From a virus: 31,257 nucleotides of DNA. Made by a program: the position numbers and the translations under genes. The first letter of the stretch is position 1; the number at the start of each line of letters is the position of its first letter. A model generated the notes under the pieces. It was not told where the DNA came from. It searched no databases and saw only the letters and a program-made list of their open reading frames with translations. Shown here one piece after another: positions 7,301 through 17,400 of the stretch. The DNA lies in the IMG/VR virus record IMGVR_UViG_3300010334_000182, positions 1-31,257 of that record; one strand, given 5' to 3'.

Positions 7301-10300
7301 AACGTGCTAGACTTGAAAAAGAAAGTTTACAAATACAACTGCGTCAAATTAATGTTCAACTAGAGCTTGCTGCTTCAGTGGATAAATTAGCACTGCTAAC
7401 AGAAGAACGTTTACTTTTTGAAAGAGAACAGAGCTTAACAGACAAAGTTAAGGGTGGTGATACTTCAAAAGGCACTGCTGAGCAGTTGGCGTTAGTTAAA
7501 GAACAACAAAAAGGCCTTGAACTTGCAAAAGCTTCTTTAAACGGAAACGGTAAGACTATTAAAGACGTTACAGAAATGCTTAACAGCAGTGATCGAGTAA
7601 TTAAAAGTCAAGGACAGTTTTTGTTGCCATCAACACAAAGAACTGAAGCAGGTAAAGCTCAAGCAGCTGGTGTAAATGCACAAATTAAAGCTGCTGATAT
7701 AGGTGCACAATTTCAAAAAATGCAACAACTTGCTACACTTGAAAAAGATCGTTTGGATACCGTGGCAAGTGGATTAACACTAGACAAAGCAAAACTTGAT
7801 ATTCAAGCAAAAAGTGCACTTTACATGGGTACAGATTTGTTAAATAAAGTACAAGCAAATGAAGAACAAATTGCACTTAATAAAACAACTCAAGAAAATT
7901 TAAGTTATGAACTTGACATATCAAAAGCTTGGAAGGCTTATGCAGGTGCTAAAAAAGGCAGCATAGCTTCGCAACAAGCACTAAACGCAGTGTCAGAACT
8001 GGGGCTTAAGTACGCCAATAAATTAAAGCGTGATGAAGACGAAAGACAAAAAAGAGATTTAACATATATACAGCAACGTCAGGCAGAAGAAAAAAAGCTA
8101 TTTGATTTAATGCTGTCAAATCTTACTAAAATTGAAGCAGGTCGTGCTCAAAATGCTGGTGTAGAGCTACAAATACAAGATGATATTATACAAAGACTAA
8201 CTACACAAGGCACAGCTATAAGCGCAACAACCGTGGCTTTAACAGCTCAAAATGAGTTAAATAAAGAAATTGAACGTACTACTGCGGTGCAGAATACTGC
8301 GGCACTAGCTTACGCAAAAGAAATTAATGACTTAGTAAGCAAAAAGAAAGACCTTAATGTTGAAGAAGCTAAAGCTATAGACGAGCAAATTGTTTTAACT
8401 GCTAAACTTTATCGAGATAGAGTAGTAGGCGAGTCAATACTTAGTGAATCAAAACTAAAAACACTTGCTGTTCAAAATGCTATAAAAGCAGCAGAAGCGG
8501 AAGCAGCTAATGCTGCGTTATTAGAAAAAGATAGATCAAGCGCAGAACAAAACAGATTGGATATACAAGGAGAAATGTTAAGTAGACTATCTGCAACTAA
8601 TGCACTTTCTAAAGAAGAATTAGCTGATAGAACTGGTCAGCTTAATATAGAACGAGAAATAGAAAGAAGTAAGGGTGCTCAAGCTGCAATTATTGCAGCA
8701 AATACTCTTAAAGAAGCAGAACTAAAAGCCAAGCAAGATAGCTTTAAAAATAGCGAAGGTGTTATTATAGACGAAGCTAAGTTCAAAGAAACAGGTGCAC
8801 AGCTAGCAGAAGCTCAAACTAGAGGTGCCACAGCACTAAAGCAAGAAAAAGATTTAAGTGCAGCTAAGATAGAAACTCTTAGTGTTCAATCAGCTATGAA
8901 TCAGCTGCAGGCAAAGCAAGAAGAACGTATGCAAACTGCAATTGGCCTAACACAAAGTTTAACTACTTTGTTTGGTGAAATGGGTGCTAATATCGGTAAA
9001 AGCACAGAAGCTATTGTAAAGTTTGGTGAAACTCAAGAAAACTATGAAGCGTCAAGAGCTGAGTTAATGAAAGACGAAGTTGGCAATAAAAATAAAATCA
9101 AAGCTTTAGACGAAAAAAATACCAGAGATCAGCTGCATGGTATTACAAGCATAGCAGCAGCCAGTAAAAAAATGTTTGGTGAAAAATCAGCAGCTGCCAG
9201 ACTGTTTAGCGGCCTTGAAAAAGCATCAGCAGCAATGAGTATGGCACTTGAAGCACAAAAGCTTGCAAGTTACGTTGCAGGCATGGCTGCAAAAATTGGG
9301 GTTGATATTCCAGGCATTTATGCCAGCTTTATGGCACAGCTGGGTCCATTTGGTCCACCAGCAGCCGCAGTTGCTATTGCAGCCTTTTTAGGTGGTTTCG
9401 GCGGAGGCGGTGGAGGTGGTGGAGGCGGTGGTGGTGGACATGCCAGCTATACAGGTCCCTCAGCTGAAGATCAGAAAAAGATTCAAGGCACTGGCATGCA
9501 GTATCAAGGCAATACACTTGTTGATACTGGTCACGGTGTGCTGGGTGCTTCAGATCAACTAAGTGATACACTAACCAAAGCACAAACACTGCTAGCAGAA
9601 AACTCTGTTAAAGCGCTGGAGATTGATAAAAGCATGCTTAATGCCATCAATGATTTAGTTGATAGTATTAGCAACGTGGTTACTGTTGTAGCACAAAATG
9701 GTGATATAAGTAAGGGTATAAATCTTGGCGATTTACCAAGTGGTAAAAGCATGGGTGGTGGTCTTTTAGGCTTAGGCGGTATAGGTGATTTATTTAAAGG
9801 CTTACCTTTAATAGGCGGTGCTATTGGTAATTTTTTTAATAATGTTTTTGGAGGTGGGATAAGTGCAAGTAGTGAAATTACAGCCGCTGGATTGAAATTT
9901 TCAGGTTCTATTTATGATTTAGCTAGAAATGCTGATGGTGCTTTTGCCAGATTTAGAGATGTGTTAACACATTTTCATGAAGATGGTGGTTGGTTTGGTA
10001 GTGACAGTGACTGGACTGAAATGCACACCCAACTGTTTGCTGTAAATGATGAAATTCGTAATGCAGTTGGCATGATGTTTATGAATGTTGAAAATATTGC
10101 TCGTACCGTTGGTAAAAAAGCAGGGGTTGCAAATGGTGCCCTTGATTCAGCACTACGTTCAATAAAGATTACTGATAGATTAGATTTAAAAGGTTTATCA
10201 ATTGAAGATCAAAATAAACTACTACAAAGCGTAACTAGTAAAGCTTTAACACAAGTATTTGAACAAGTTTTACCACAGTTTAAAAAGTTTCAAAAAGCAG

Positions 10301-12732
10301 GCGAAGATTTAGCTGCCACAGTGTTCAGAGTTATAGATGCTCAAGAAAAAGTAAACCTTTCACTTGACTTAGTAGGCAGCAAGCTTACAAATAATTTAGG
10401 ATATGAGTTTACTGAAAAACTAGTGGCTGCAGCTGGCGGATTGAAAAACTTTGTAGATCAAGCAACTTTTTTTGCAGATCACTTTAATACAGCTGCTGAA
10501 AATAATGCACTTGCTCAAAAGCAATTAACAAAAGGCATGACGGCGTTAGGCTTAAGTTCAGTAACTACCAGAGACCAGTTTAAATATCTAGTAAAAGATT
10601 TAGTAGATAATTTTACTCCAGCAAATGCGGCACTTTATCAGCAGTTAATGAATTTGGCTCCATTATTTGATCAAGTAGCAAGTGCAGCAGAAAAAGCAGC
10701 TGCGACTACTTACGACTTAGAAACTAGCTTGTTAAGTGCTCAAGGTTATTCAAGTGAAGTACAAGATCGTAATAGACAAAAAACTCTAAATGCTATGCAA
10801 TCTGAGAGTGATAAATTTATACAACGCCAAATTTATGCACAAGAAGATTTAAATAAAACTCAAAGTTTAAATGTAGAACTACTTAATGCTCAAGGCAAAA
10901 GTTATGATGCTTTATTAATAACTAGAGAAAAAGAAATTGATGCACTAAGTCTCATAGATCAAATTATTAAGAAAAAAACATATGCGGAACAAGATGCCGC
11001 AAAAACTAGAAGTTTAGACACAGAACTGCTTAATGCTCAAGGTAAAACTTATGATGCTTTATTAATAGCTAGAGCACAAGAGCTTAAGGCATTAAGTGAT
11101 TCAGATGCAGCAATTAAACGTAAAGTTTATGCCGAACAAGACGCTGCAAAAACTCAAGGTTTACAAGTTCAACTATTAAACCTTCAAGGAAAAACAGAAG
11201 AAGCGCTAACTTCGACCAGAGAGCGAGAGTTATTAGCACTAAGTGCTAGCGATCAAGTTATACAAAAGAAAATTTATGCACTACAAGATGAAGCTGCAGC
11301 AATTAGCAAATTAAATACAATTAGAAGCAGTGAAATAGCAATTTATACATTACTAGGTAAAACTTCTGAGGCATTAGCCTTACAAAGAGAACAAGACTTA
11401 GAAAGCACAGCAGATTACTTAAAAGCAAGTAAACGTTATCAGTTTGCACTTGAAAATGAAAAAGTCTTAAAAGATAAAATCTCAGTAGCTTATACAAAAC
11501 AAAAAGATGCACTAAAATCAACAATTACTGGGTTAGAAAGTTCAATAAGCTCGTTAAAAGACTTTAAATCTAGCTTATTAACTAGCGCAAATAGCGTACT
11601 TACTCCGCAACAAATATATCAAAATAATAAAAATACTTTTGATGCATTGGCAGCAGCTTCCTCAGCTACTATTACAAGCACTAGCACAGAAGCAGATATA
11701 AAAGCTAGAGATGATGCACTAAGCAGACTACCAGCAGCTGCTTCAGCATTGTTAGACAGCTCAAGAACAATGTTTGCAAGCTCAGATAGGTATACTGCTG
11801 ATTTTAGTTATGTTAATAGTATCCTGACAGGTACAGTGGGTGCACTAGAAACTCAAAAATCAGTTGCTGAAAATCAACTATCTGCTTTAGAAGATAGCGT
11901 TAGTTTTTTAAACTTAATTGAAACTAATACTGAGACCACTACACAACTATTAGCACAACTAGTGGCTTTAACGCCTGCTACAGAAGCAGCTAGAAAAGCT
12001 GCTGCTGAGAGCGGAAGTATAGCAGCTGGTGGTGCTGGATTTGTACCCCCAGTTATTATTGGTATAAGCGATGTGGTTGCAGCAGTAACTGCATCAACAA
12101 CTGCAGCAACAACTGCATCAAATACTTTAATAAAAACTTTTGATATAGTTGGTGGTGGTACAATAACAGCTATAAAAACAGCAAGCGATAAAGAAGTTAC
12201 AATATCTACTTTAATTGCTAATTATGATTCACTTACTAACACAATTTTAAAGCAATTAGTTGAAATAGTTAGTGCAAATAGAACAATAGCAGTAACAGTT
12301 AATCCTATTATAGAATTTAACCCTACTATTAATGTTGCAGCACCTTCTGTAACAGTAAATAATAGTGGTAGTAAAAGTATTTGGGACAAAGTAGGTGATT
12401 GGTTAGGTTTTGCTGAGGGTGGTTTAGCACCAGCAGGCATTAACTTAGTTGGTGAAAAAGGACCTGAGTTGGTTGACTTCAAAACACCTGGTAGAGTTTA
12501 TAGTAACAAAGCAAGTAACGACTTATTTAACAGCAAGCAATTAGTAGAAGAAATTAGATCATTAAGACAAGAAGTTAACAGACTACGTAACGATCAAAAA
12601 GAACAAACAGGACACTTAATTACTGCAACTTACGATGCAAATGCACAAAATGCCGAGCAAGTAACAGCAGGTACAGAAGATGCCTTACAAGCACAAAACT
12701 GGAAAGCACGATCACAAATCAAGTTTGCCTAA
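4375..12732 (+). CDS. Tape measure protein
   Basis: A 2785-residue protein. The start is set at ATG 4375, because GGAGA at 4366-4370 is a Shine-Dalgarno sequence for it; a TTG at 4348 in the same frame has no such support. Evidence for a tape measure: extreme length, position after the chaperones, long Ala/Lys/Glu/Gln-rich helices, and hydrophobic stretches at about residues 83-105, 286-309, 559-580 and 1652-1676. A 13-Gly run (1676-1688) follows, then a VLGASDQLSDTL region resembling other tape measures. The C-terminal motif FAEGG...VGEKGPELVDF (about 2680-2702) is very common at the ends of this family. Residues about 2110-2350 hold 49-residue repeats. It sets tail length, scaffolds the tube and probably passes into the cell during DNA entry. 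No lysozyme, transglycosylase or peptidase motif was recognised. It has its own promoter and terminator. Confidence 0.95.
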   Translation: MAIQETIQVNVQSNLAEEEKLAKSINAQLRAAANVRMSAPSSAKMAAANPDGTASPTNLSRGIAGQTGASGRDFAAQAQGLGGLVHVYATFAANIFAVSTAFTALSKAADTTNLIKGLDQLGAASGRALGGVAKAMVIASDGALSLRDAMSSAALASSAGMNNANMMRMTEVAKKASQALGRDMADSMDRLTKGIAKTQPELLDELGIMVRVIPAQEAYARQIGKTVSSLTDLEKKQAFANAVLEEGEKKFSAINIDANPYSRLSASLINAMQSALEFINKGLGPIAGFLASSPTALTVALATLGAVLLKQALPALGQFKEGMQKSADLATDLANKRSLAANAARKAEFTALQQSLENEAEIKTAAVDKAEAAARKIAAASSFKPSKGVRDILKKDIRDVTQDDLAKIENVAKSQETQGRTALAQSYRNLSVAVKESQAAEAAYDKQIAEGTKRLQERQGVMTAAGRAQALADRANLAATTRGIASKAAETASTSGFFAARRESNAAIALAQAGPQTKQIITETGKLEQITVPAMSKMRGAWTGFSANISAAGSAISGFLNFLGPWSQAIGLAVTAFSFLSDALSKNGKAAAETQIAFDQLAEASKTSANVFDRLQGLDPLERLSTQNISAKSTAVTETATSIENAFKKITKQAEDANLWDKLVDTAKANIGLGLLKDSSTELANATVESLRLAKGTAAGAKAAEELSKALNIDPTDKEALKSALGESPKKFFELGPQVVEIIKKMSTELNKTSMAAQNFDAAITTANKTFDNLLISMLPTDNVAKLGFELIDVGKSMADALTEPEQAMQKLADIAADNQKLRLFSPEFAADIVANSKDVDNSINRNAKLLAAYQQGIKGQQDYIKKLAENRKKLQEDEEKYGPFATVLNSRALSKNTEATAQAKQDIKQLENVSAPLVKNLEPFIKKFTEEQDQAFVRGAKYVQDSIGDGFAKAAITVSKAYAEGLGGTIAGIEERARLEKESLQIQLRQINVQLELAASVDKLALLTEERLLFEREQSLTDKVKGGDTSKGTAEQLALVKEQQKGLELAKASLNGNGKTIKDVTEMLNSSDRVIKSQGQFLLPSTQRTEAGKAQAAGVNAQIKAADIGAQFQKMQQLATLEKDRLDTVASGLTLDKAKLDIQAKSALYMGTDLLNKVQANEEQIALNKTTQENLSYELDISKAWKAYAGAKKGSIASQQALNAVSELGLKYANKLKRDEDERQKRDLTYIQQRQAEEKKLFDLMLSNLTKIEAGRAQNAGVELQIQDDIIQRLTTQGTAISATTVALTAQNELNKEIERTTAVQNTAALAYAKEINDLVSKKKDLNVEEAKAIDEQIVLTAKLYRDRVVGESILSESKLKTLAVQNAIKAAEAEAANAALLEKDRSSAEQNRLDIQGEMLSRLSATNALSKEELADRTGQLNIEREIERSKGAQAAIIAANTLKEAELKAKQDSFKNSEGVIIDEAKFKETGAQLAEAQTRGATALKQEKDLSAAKIETLSVQSAMNQLQAKQEERMQTAIGLTQSLTTLFGEMGANIGKSTEAIVKFGETQENYEASRAELMKDEVGNKNKIKALDEKNTRDQLHGITSIAAASKKMFGEKSAAARLFSGLEKASAAMSMALEAQKLASYVAGMAAKIGVDIPGIYASFMAQLGPFGPPAAAVAIAAFLGGFGGGGGGGGGGGGGHASYTGPSAEDQKKIQGTGMQYQGNTLVDTGHGVLGASDQLSDTLTKAQTLLAENSVKALEIDKSMLNAINDLVDSISNVVTVVAQNGDISKGINLGDLPSGKSMGGGLLGLGGIGDLFKGLPLIGGAIGNFFNNVFGGGISASSEITAAGLKFSGSIYDLARNADGAFARFRDVLTHFHEDGGWFGSDSDWTEMHTQLFAVNDEIRNAVGMMFMNVENIARTVGKKAGVANGALDSALRSIKITDRLDLKGLSIEDQNKLLQSVTSKALTQVFEQVLPQFKKFQKAGEDLAATVFRVIDAQEKVNLSLDLVGSKLTNNLGYEFTEKLVAAAGGLKNFVDQATFFADHFNTAAENNALAQKQLTKGMTALGLSSVTTRDQFKYLVKDLVDNFTPANAALYQQLMNLAPLFDQVASAAEKAAATTYDLETSLLSAQGYSSEVQDRNRQKTLNAMQSESDKFIQRQIYAQEDLNKTQSLNVELLNAQGKSYDALLITREKEIDALSLIDQIIKKKTYAEQDAAKTRSLDTELLNAQGKTYDALLIARAQELKALSDSDAAIKRKVYAEQDAAKTQGLQVQLLNLQGKTEEALTSTRERELLALSASDQVIQKKIYALQDEAAAISKLNTIRSSEIAIYTLLGKTSEALALQREQDLESTADYLKASKRYQFALENEKVLKDKISVAYTKQKDALKSTITGLESSISSLKDFKSSLLTSANSVLTPQQIYQNNKNTFDALAAASSATITSTSTEADIKARDDALSRLPAAASALLDSSRTMFASSDRYTADFSYVNSILTGTVGALETQKSVAENQLSALEDSVSFLNLIETNTETTTQLLAQLVALTPATEAARKAAAESGSIAAGGAGFVPPVIIGISDVVAAVTASTTAATTASNTLIKTFDIVGGGTITAIKTASDKEVTISTLIANYDSLTNTILKQLVEIVSANRTIAVTVNPIIEFNPTINVAAPSVTVNNSGSKSIWDKVGDWLGFAEGGLAPAGINLVGEKGPELVDFKTPGRVYSNKASNDLFNSKQLVEEIRSLRQEVNRLRNDQKEQTGHLITATYDANAQNAEQVTAGTEDALQAQNWKARSQIKFA
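9391..9438 (+). repeat. Poly-glycine run in the tape measure
   Basis: Two Gly, one Phe, then 13 consecutive Gly codons (GGN mixed: ggc, gga, ggt) directly after a hydrophobic Ala-rich segment. The varied codons argue that the run is kept at protein level rather than being a simple slippage tract. It probably marks a flexible hinge after a membrane-active segment. Confidence 0.8.
10834..11274 (+). repeat. Three tandem 147-bp repeats in the tape measure (49 residues each)
   Basis: Copies at 10834-10980, 10981-11127 and 11128-11274 each begin Tyr-Ala and share the pattern YAxxDxxKT, LLNAQGK, ALxxxRExEL and a closing K/R-rich step. Spacing is exactly 147 bases with no indels. A degenerate copy precedes them (about 10699-10833, LLSAQGYSSEV) and another follows (from 11275, YALQDEAAAI ... 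LLGKTSEALALQRE). The repeat resembles a known tape-measure helical repeat of the form LLxxQGKxxEALxxxRExEL. Confidence 0.9.
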
Positions 12733-12736
12733 CATA

Positions 12737-12763
12737 AAGCCCTGCCACAAGCAGGGCTTTTTT
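12737..12763 (+). terminator. Intrinsic terminator after the tape measure gene
   Basis: AAGCCCTGC (12737-12745) and GCAGGGCTT (12751-12759) form a perfect 9-bp stem around CACAA, ending in a T run at 12758-12763, four bases after the TAA stop. Confidence 0.93.
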
Positions 12764-12783
12764 GTGCCATTTAAAAATTATGC

Positions 12784-12812
12784 TTGACTTGTGGTAGCTA
12801 AACAGGTATAAT
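12784..12812 (+). promoter_or_regulatory. Sigma-70 promoter for the tail-tip unit
   Basis: TTGACT (12784-12789, one mismatch), a 17-base spacer and TATAAT (12807-12812), 21 bases after the tape measure terminator. The expected start near 12819 leaves a leader of about 27 bases carrying AAGG at 12832-12835 before the ATG at 12846. It would drive the closely packed genes from 12846 to 26209. Confidence 0.9.
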
Positions 12813-12845
12813 TAAGGAAAATATTATTTACAAGGTAATAAAGTT

Positions 12846-14462
12846 ATGAGTTTAGTCACACAACCCTGGTTAGAAGATACTAACAGTATAAGATGCTTAT
12901 TAGTCGAATTAAAAGTATTAGACTATGGGAGTACTTACGGCGGTACCAATGGAAACGGCTATGCAGGAACTGTTTACCTTGGTACTACAGGATATAACTT
13001 AGGTGATTCTACTATAAGTTTTTTGCCTTACTTAACAAGCGGCTTCCAAACTTCTCAAAATATGTCACTAGACGGCAGTTTAAGTTTAACTTTTGGCGAC
13101 TTAGAAGTTCAAAATCCAAATGGAGATTTTGACAGCTGGCTAGACAACACAAAATTCATTTGGGCAAATCAATCAGTAAAAGTTTATTTTGGCGATCCAC
13201 GATGGAGCTCAACCTCAATAGATGATGTACGTTTAAACTTTGAATTGATATTTGATGGTATTATACAGGAAATTGATAGCAAATCCAGAGAAACTGTAAA
13301 CTTAAAAATAGCAGATAAACTGCAACGATTGAATAGTCCATTATCAGAAGATAAAATTGGTACTACAGGCACATGGTCGGGCGTTCAGCCAAATAGCGAC
13401 ACCATTAAACCTTTAGTATTTGGTGAAGTATTTAATATGACACCAGAGCTAGTAGACCCTAGTACCTTGCAATATCAGTTTAATGCTACCACAACTGAGT
13501 TGGTTATTGAAATCAGAGACAACGGTGTGCCTATATACACAGATAGTTCTGTATTTAATGCAGCTATTAATTTAGGTACAAGGCCTACAGGCGCTACAAT
13601 TGATTTAACTACTGGCAAGTTTACATTGCCAACACCGCTTGCAGGTTCAGTAACCTGTAGCGTACAGGGTGTAAAAAACAGTATAAACTTAAGCTCAGGC
13701 GCTTTACAAACTGGTACATATAAAAACAATATTGCCAATTTGATTGCACTTATTGCTATGCATTATGGTAATGCTAATTTGCGATTATCAGTAGCAGATT
13801 TAGATTTAACAAATTTAGCAAATTTTGAAAATTCAAACCCACAACCCGTAGGTTACTTAGTAACAGACCGAACAAATGTGCTTGAAGTATGTCAAAGTTT
13901 AGCAAGTAGTGTGGGTGCACAAATTTACATGTCTCGTACAGGAAAACTGCAAATTCTACGATTAGCAGTGCCTAGTAGTGCCACAACAGAAATAACAGAC
14001 AATGACATTTTGCACCATAGCTTAAGCATAAGCACAAAAACTGATGTTGTTGCTGGCAGCAAAATAGCTTACAGTAAAAACTGGACTACGCAAACTGATC
14101 TATTAACAAATATACTGGCTCCACATAAAGAAATATTTGCCACAGATTGGTATACAGAAACTGCACTTGATTCTACAGTAAAAAGCACATATAAACTTTA
14201 TGCAGATCCACCGCAAAAAGAAACTTATCTATTACAACAGTCAGATGCACAAACAGAAGCAGCAAGACTTCGTGATTATTTTAAAACGCCGCGTATAGTA
14301 TATAAGTTTACTGGTATAAGTAAATTGTTGTTGTTAAACTTAGGAGATGCTGTACGTTTAACACACAATAGATTTGGTTTAACAACAGGTAAATTTGGAC
14401 AAATAGTCGGTTTAAATCAAAATTGGGTAGCAGGTACAGTTGACGTGGAGGTATTAATCTAA
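12846..14462 (+). CDS. Tail tip / baseplate hub-like protein
   Basis: A 538-residue protein directly downstream of the tape measure terminator and promoter. Residues 70-165 have the character of a tail hub domain (VKVYFGDPRW at 111-120, IFDGIIQEIDS at 135-145, IADKLQRLN at 155-163), residues 335-372 read TNVLEVCQSLASSVGA and RTGKLQIL, and the C-terminus ends with LGDAVRLTH followed by strands of a small beta domain. From memory this set recurs in phage tail proteins related to the T4 gp27/lambda L-type hub, which closes the tube at the tip and receives the tape measure C-terminus. The start is supported by AAGG ten bases upstream. The stop overlaps the next start (TAATG). Assignment to hub rather than another tip protein is inference. 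Confidence 0.65.
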   Translation: MSLVTQPWLEDTNSIRCLLVELKVLDYGSTYGGTNGNGYAGTVYLGTTGYNLGDSTISFLPYLTSGFQTSQNMSLDGSLSLTFGDLEVQNPNGDFDSWLDNTKFIWANQSVKVYFGDPRWSSTSIDDVRLNFELIFDGIIQEIDSKSRETVNLKIADKLQRLNSPLSEDKIGTTGTWSGVQPNSDTIKPLVFGEVFNMTPELVDPSTLQYQFNATTTELVIEIRDNGVPIYTDSSVFNAAINLGTRPTGATIDLTTGKFTLPTPLAGSVTCSVQGVKNSINLSSGALQTGTYKNNIANLIALIAMHYGNANLRLSVADLDLTNLANFENSNPQPVGYLVTDRTNVLEVCQSLASSVGAQIYMSRTGKLQILRLAVPSSATTEITDNDILHHSLSISTKTDVVAGSKIAYSKNWTTQTDLLTNILAPHKEIFATDWYTETALDSTVKSTYKLYADPPQKETYLLQQSDAQTEAARLRDYFKTPRIVYKFTGISKLLLLNLGDAVRLTHNRFGLTTGKFGQIVGLNQNWVAGTVDVEVLI

Positions 14463-17400
14463 TGGCAACATTAATAAACTCAAGAGATAAAGCCTTACAA
14501 ACTGCACGATATAGACGCGGTGCAACACAAGTAACACTAACAGCGTTAGAAGGTGCTTTTATAAAGCCTAAAAATGGTGCTGCCATAACTCCTAGTAGTA
14601 TAAAAATTACTGCAACAAAAAATAATGTATTTACTGATGCTGCAGTTTATAAATGGGAGTATGCACTAAGTACTAAGCCTGATACTTATACTACAGTAAC
14701 TGATGGTACAAATGCAATAACAACTCCTGAATTAGAAATAACTAGTTCTACAATGTTGTCGATTATAGCCTCAGCTAGTGAAATTTACTACAAATGTACA
14801 GTTAGTGAAAGTAAGCTGGATACTGCTAGCTCAATATTTAAAATAATTTATAGTAAGGAAAGTGACGATCCTATTACTATAAATATGACAAAAACTAATG
14901 TGTCAGTACAGTGTGATCAATATGGTTCACCGAGTAGCTATGCAGGTACAGGTACAACAATCACAGTAACTCGTGGCAGTACACTATTAAACTATAATAG
15001 TATTGGTACAGCTACGGCAAATAGTTTTACAGTTACTACTGCAGCAGATGAAAATCGTACACTTGGTGGAACTACACATAGTACAGCTAATAGCTATGTA
15101 TTAGATGACTTAACTGCGTTAGCAACAGATCAAAGCAGTACTATTTTTACTATTACTGTATATGATGGTAATATGATAGCCACAAACACGTTTTCAAGAA
15201 CCTTATCTTATACTAAAGTAAAAAATGGTTTAGTTGGTTCAGATGGTAGAAGATATTATTTACTATTAAATACACTTGTTTTAGCAAAAAGTAGTAGTAG
15301 TGCAGATATAAGTGGAACACATACACCTAGTAGTATAACTGCTACTGGCAAAAGAATAATTGGTTCTGGAGATCCTACCAATTATGGGTATGTTACAATT
15401 ACAGATAATTCTGGTACCGAAAGTGATCCAAGTCAGTATACAAAAACTTATAATATAGCAAACAGTTACACAGCAGCTTCTTATACAGTAAGACTTTATG
15501 ATACTGCTACTAAAACCAACTTATTAGACAGTCAAACTGTACCTGTTGTATATACAGGCACTAGTGGTACTAGTGGTACTAGTGCTATAAATTTAGTATT
15601 ATCAAATGATAACGTTAGTGTGCCTACAGCAAGCGATGGTAGTGGTGCTGTATATACTGGTACAGGCACAGATATTGTAGTTTATGAAGGTAGTACACAA
15701 TTAACTTATGATGCTAGTGCAACTCCTGCTCAAAGCACTTGGAAGATAGCTAGCGTAAATGCTACTAATATAACTGCAGGAACTTATGCTACAAAAATTC
15801 TTCAATTAAATGCTACTGCATTAACAGTATCTGCAGGTAATGCTACTCTTAGTTATGCTGTCCAAAGTTCATCTCCTTATAGGGTAGGTCAAACAGTTAC
15901 ACTAGCAGGATTTAGTCCTACACAAACTAACGGTTCATTTACCGTACTAACTTGCACAACAACTCAACTAACTTTTGCCCTAACTGGCTCATATACGGTA
16001 ACAACACTAGGTACAGTGTCAGGGTCTGTTAATACTACACAAACAACTACTGTACCTGGATCAATGACAGATGATACTGCAAGTATTACTTATAATATAT
16101 CTGGTGTGACAGCAGCTGCTACAACTTTTACAATTAGTAAAACTCAAAGCTTTAAAAAGCTAAAAGCAGGCAGCGTTGGTGTAGACGGAAAAAGAGCCAT
16201 TATATTAAATGCATATAAATGGGCAAATACTACGACAAGCGTGCCTGTTCAAGCTTTTACATATACTTGGGCTTCGGGAAAAATAGACCCTTATCCCGAA
16301 GGCTGGACTTCAAGTGCGGCTGCACCACCTGGTACTGGTTATACTCTTTATCAACTGAACTTAACTGTCAGCGATTCAGCTACTACAGCTACTACAAGTG
16401 CAAATTGGAGTGCTAGTACACTAAATATAATTGGTTATAGACAAGACGGCACTATAGGTGAACTTAGTGCCTACACTAAAACAGCTTACATTACCCTAAC
16501 CACAGCAACTCCTCCAGGAACTCCAACAGCTACCACAGGTGCTACCAGCTTGCCCGCTGCTGTTGGTACAGTAAGCTGGACAAGTGCAAGTCCTGACACT
16601 GTAGCAGATGGAAGTTATGTTTATATTAGTACTGGCATTTATGGTTCAACAAGCGATAAAGTTGTATGGGGAGCACCTTACTTAAGTTACTTTAAAGTAG
16701 GCAGTTTAAGTGCAATTAGTGCTAGTTTAGGTGTAGTAGGAGTATCTACCACAGGCAACATACATAGCGGTACAGGTGCAAATGACACAAAAACTTATGG
16801 TGGTAATAATGCAGGATTTTTCTTAGGATATGATGGTAGTGGTGCTGGTGCAGCATATAAAATGGATGTGGGCAGTTCAACAAGTTACTTACGTTTTGAC
16901 GGTTCAAAAGTAAGTGCCACAGGCATGAGCATTTATACTGCAGACAATCAAGATATTTTAACTTTAGCAGGTGGACAAGAGTGGACAACTAATGGTAATA
17001 TAACACTTTATAGTGCTGTAAGTTTGAAAAAAACTGGCAGTACTAATAGTTATGATGCTTGGGCCTATGGAAAACAATTTTATTCAAAAGGTGCGGCTGT
17101 AAGTTTTCAAGCAAAAGAAGCTGTAAATCGTCAATTTGAAGTAGGTTTAAAGGCTAGTACTACACCTGGCACAAATGCTACTATTGATTATGGTATACTA
17201 CTGAGCACTTCTGGGGCAGTATTCGCTTGTGTTGGTAGTATAGCTCAGGGTACTATAGCTGATAGTTATGCACTTACTGATCAATTTTTAGTTGCTTATG
17301 ATAATAAACAAATAACTTATTACGTTAATGGTGTACTAAAATATACATATACAACTGGTGTAGTTGCAGATAAAAGTTTTGTGCCAAAAATTTCTTTTTA

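Noticed and set aside
15557-15583. Three 9-base direct repeats (GTSGTSGTS) as a possible recombination or regulatory site
   Set aside because: In frame and of a type common as flexible linker in phage tip proteins; best read as protein linker.
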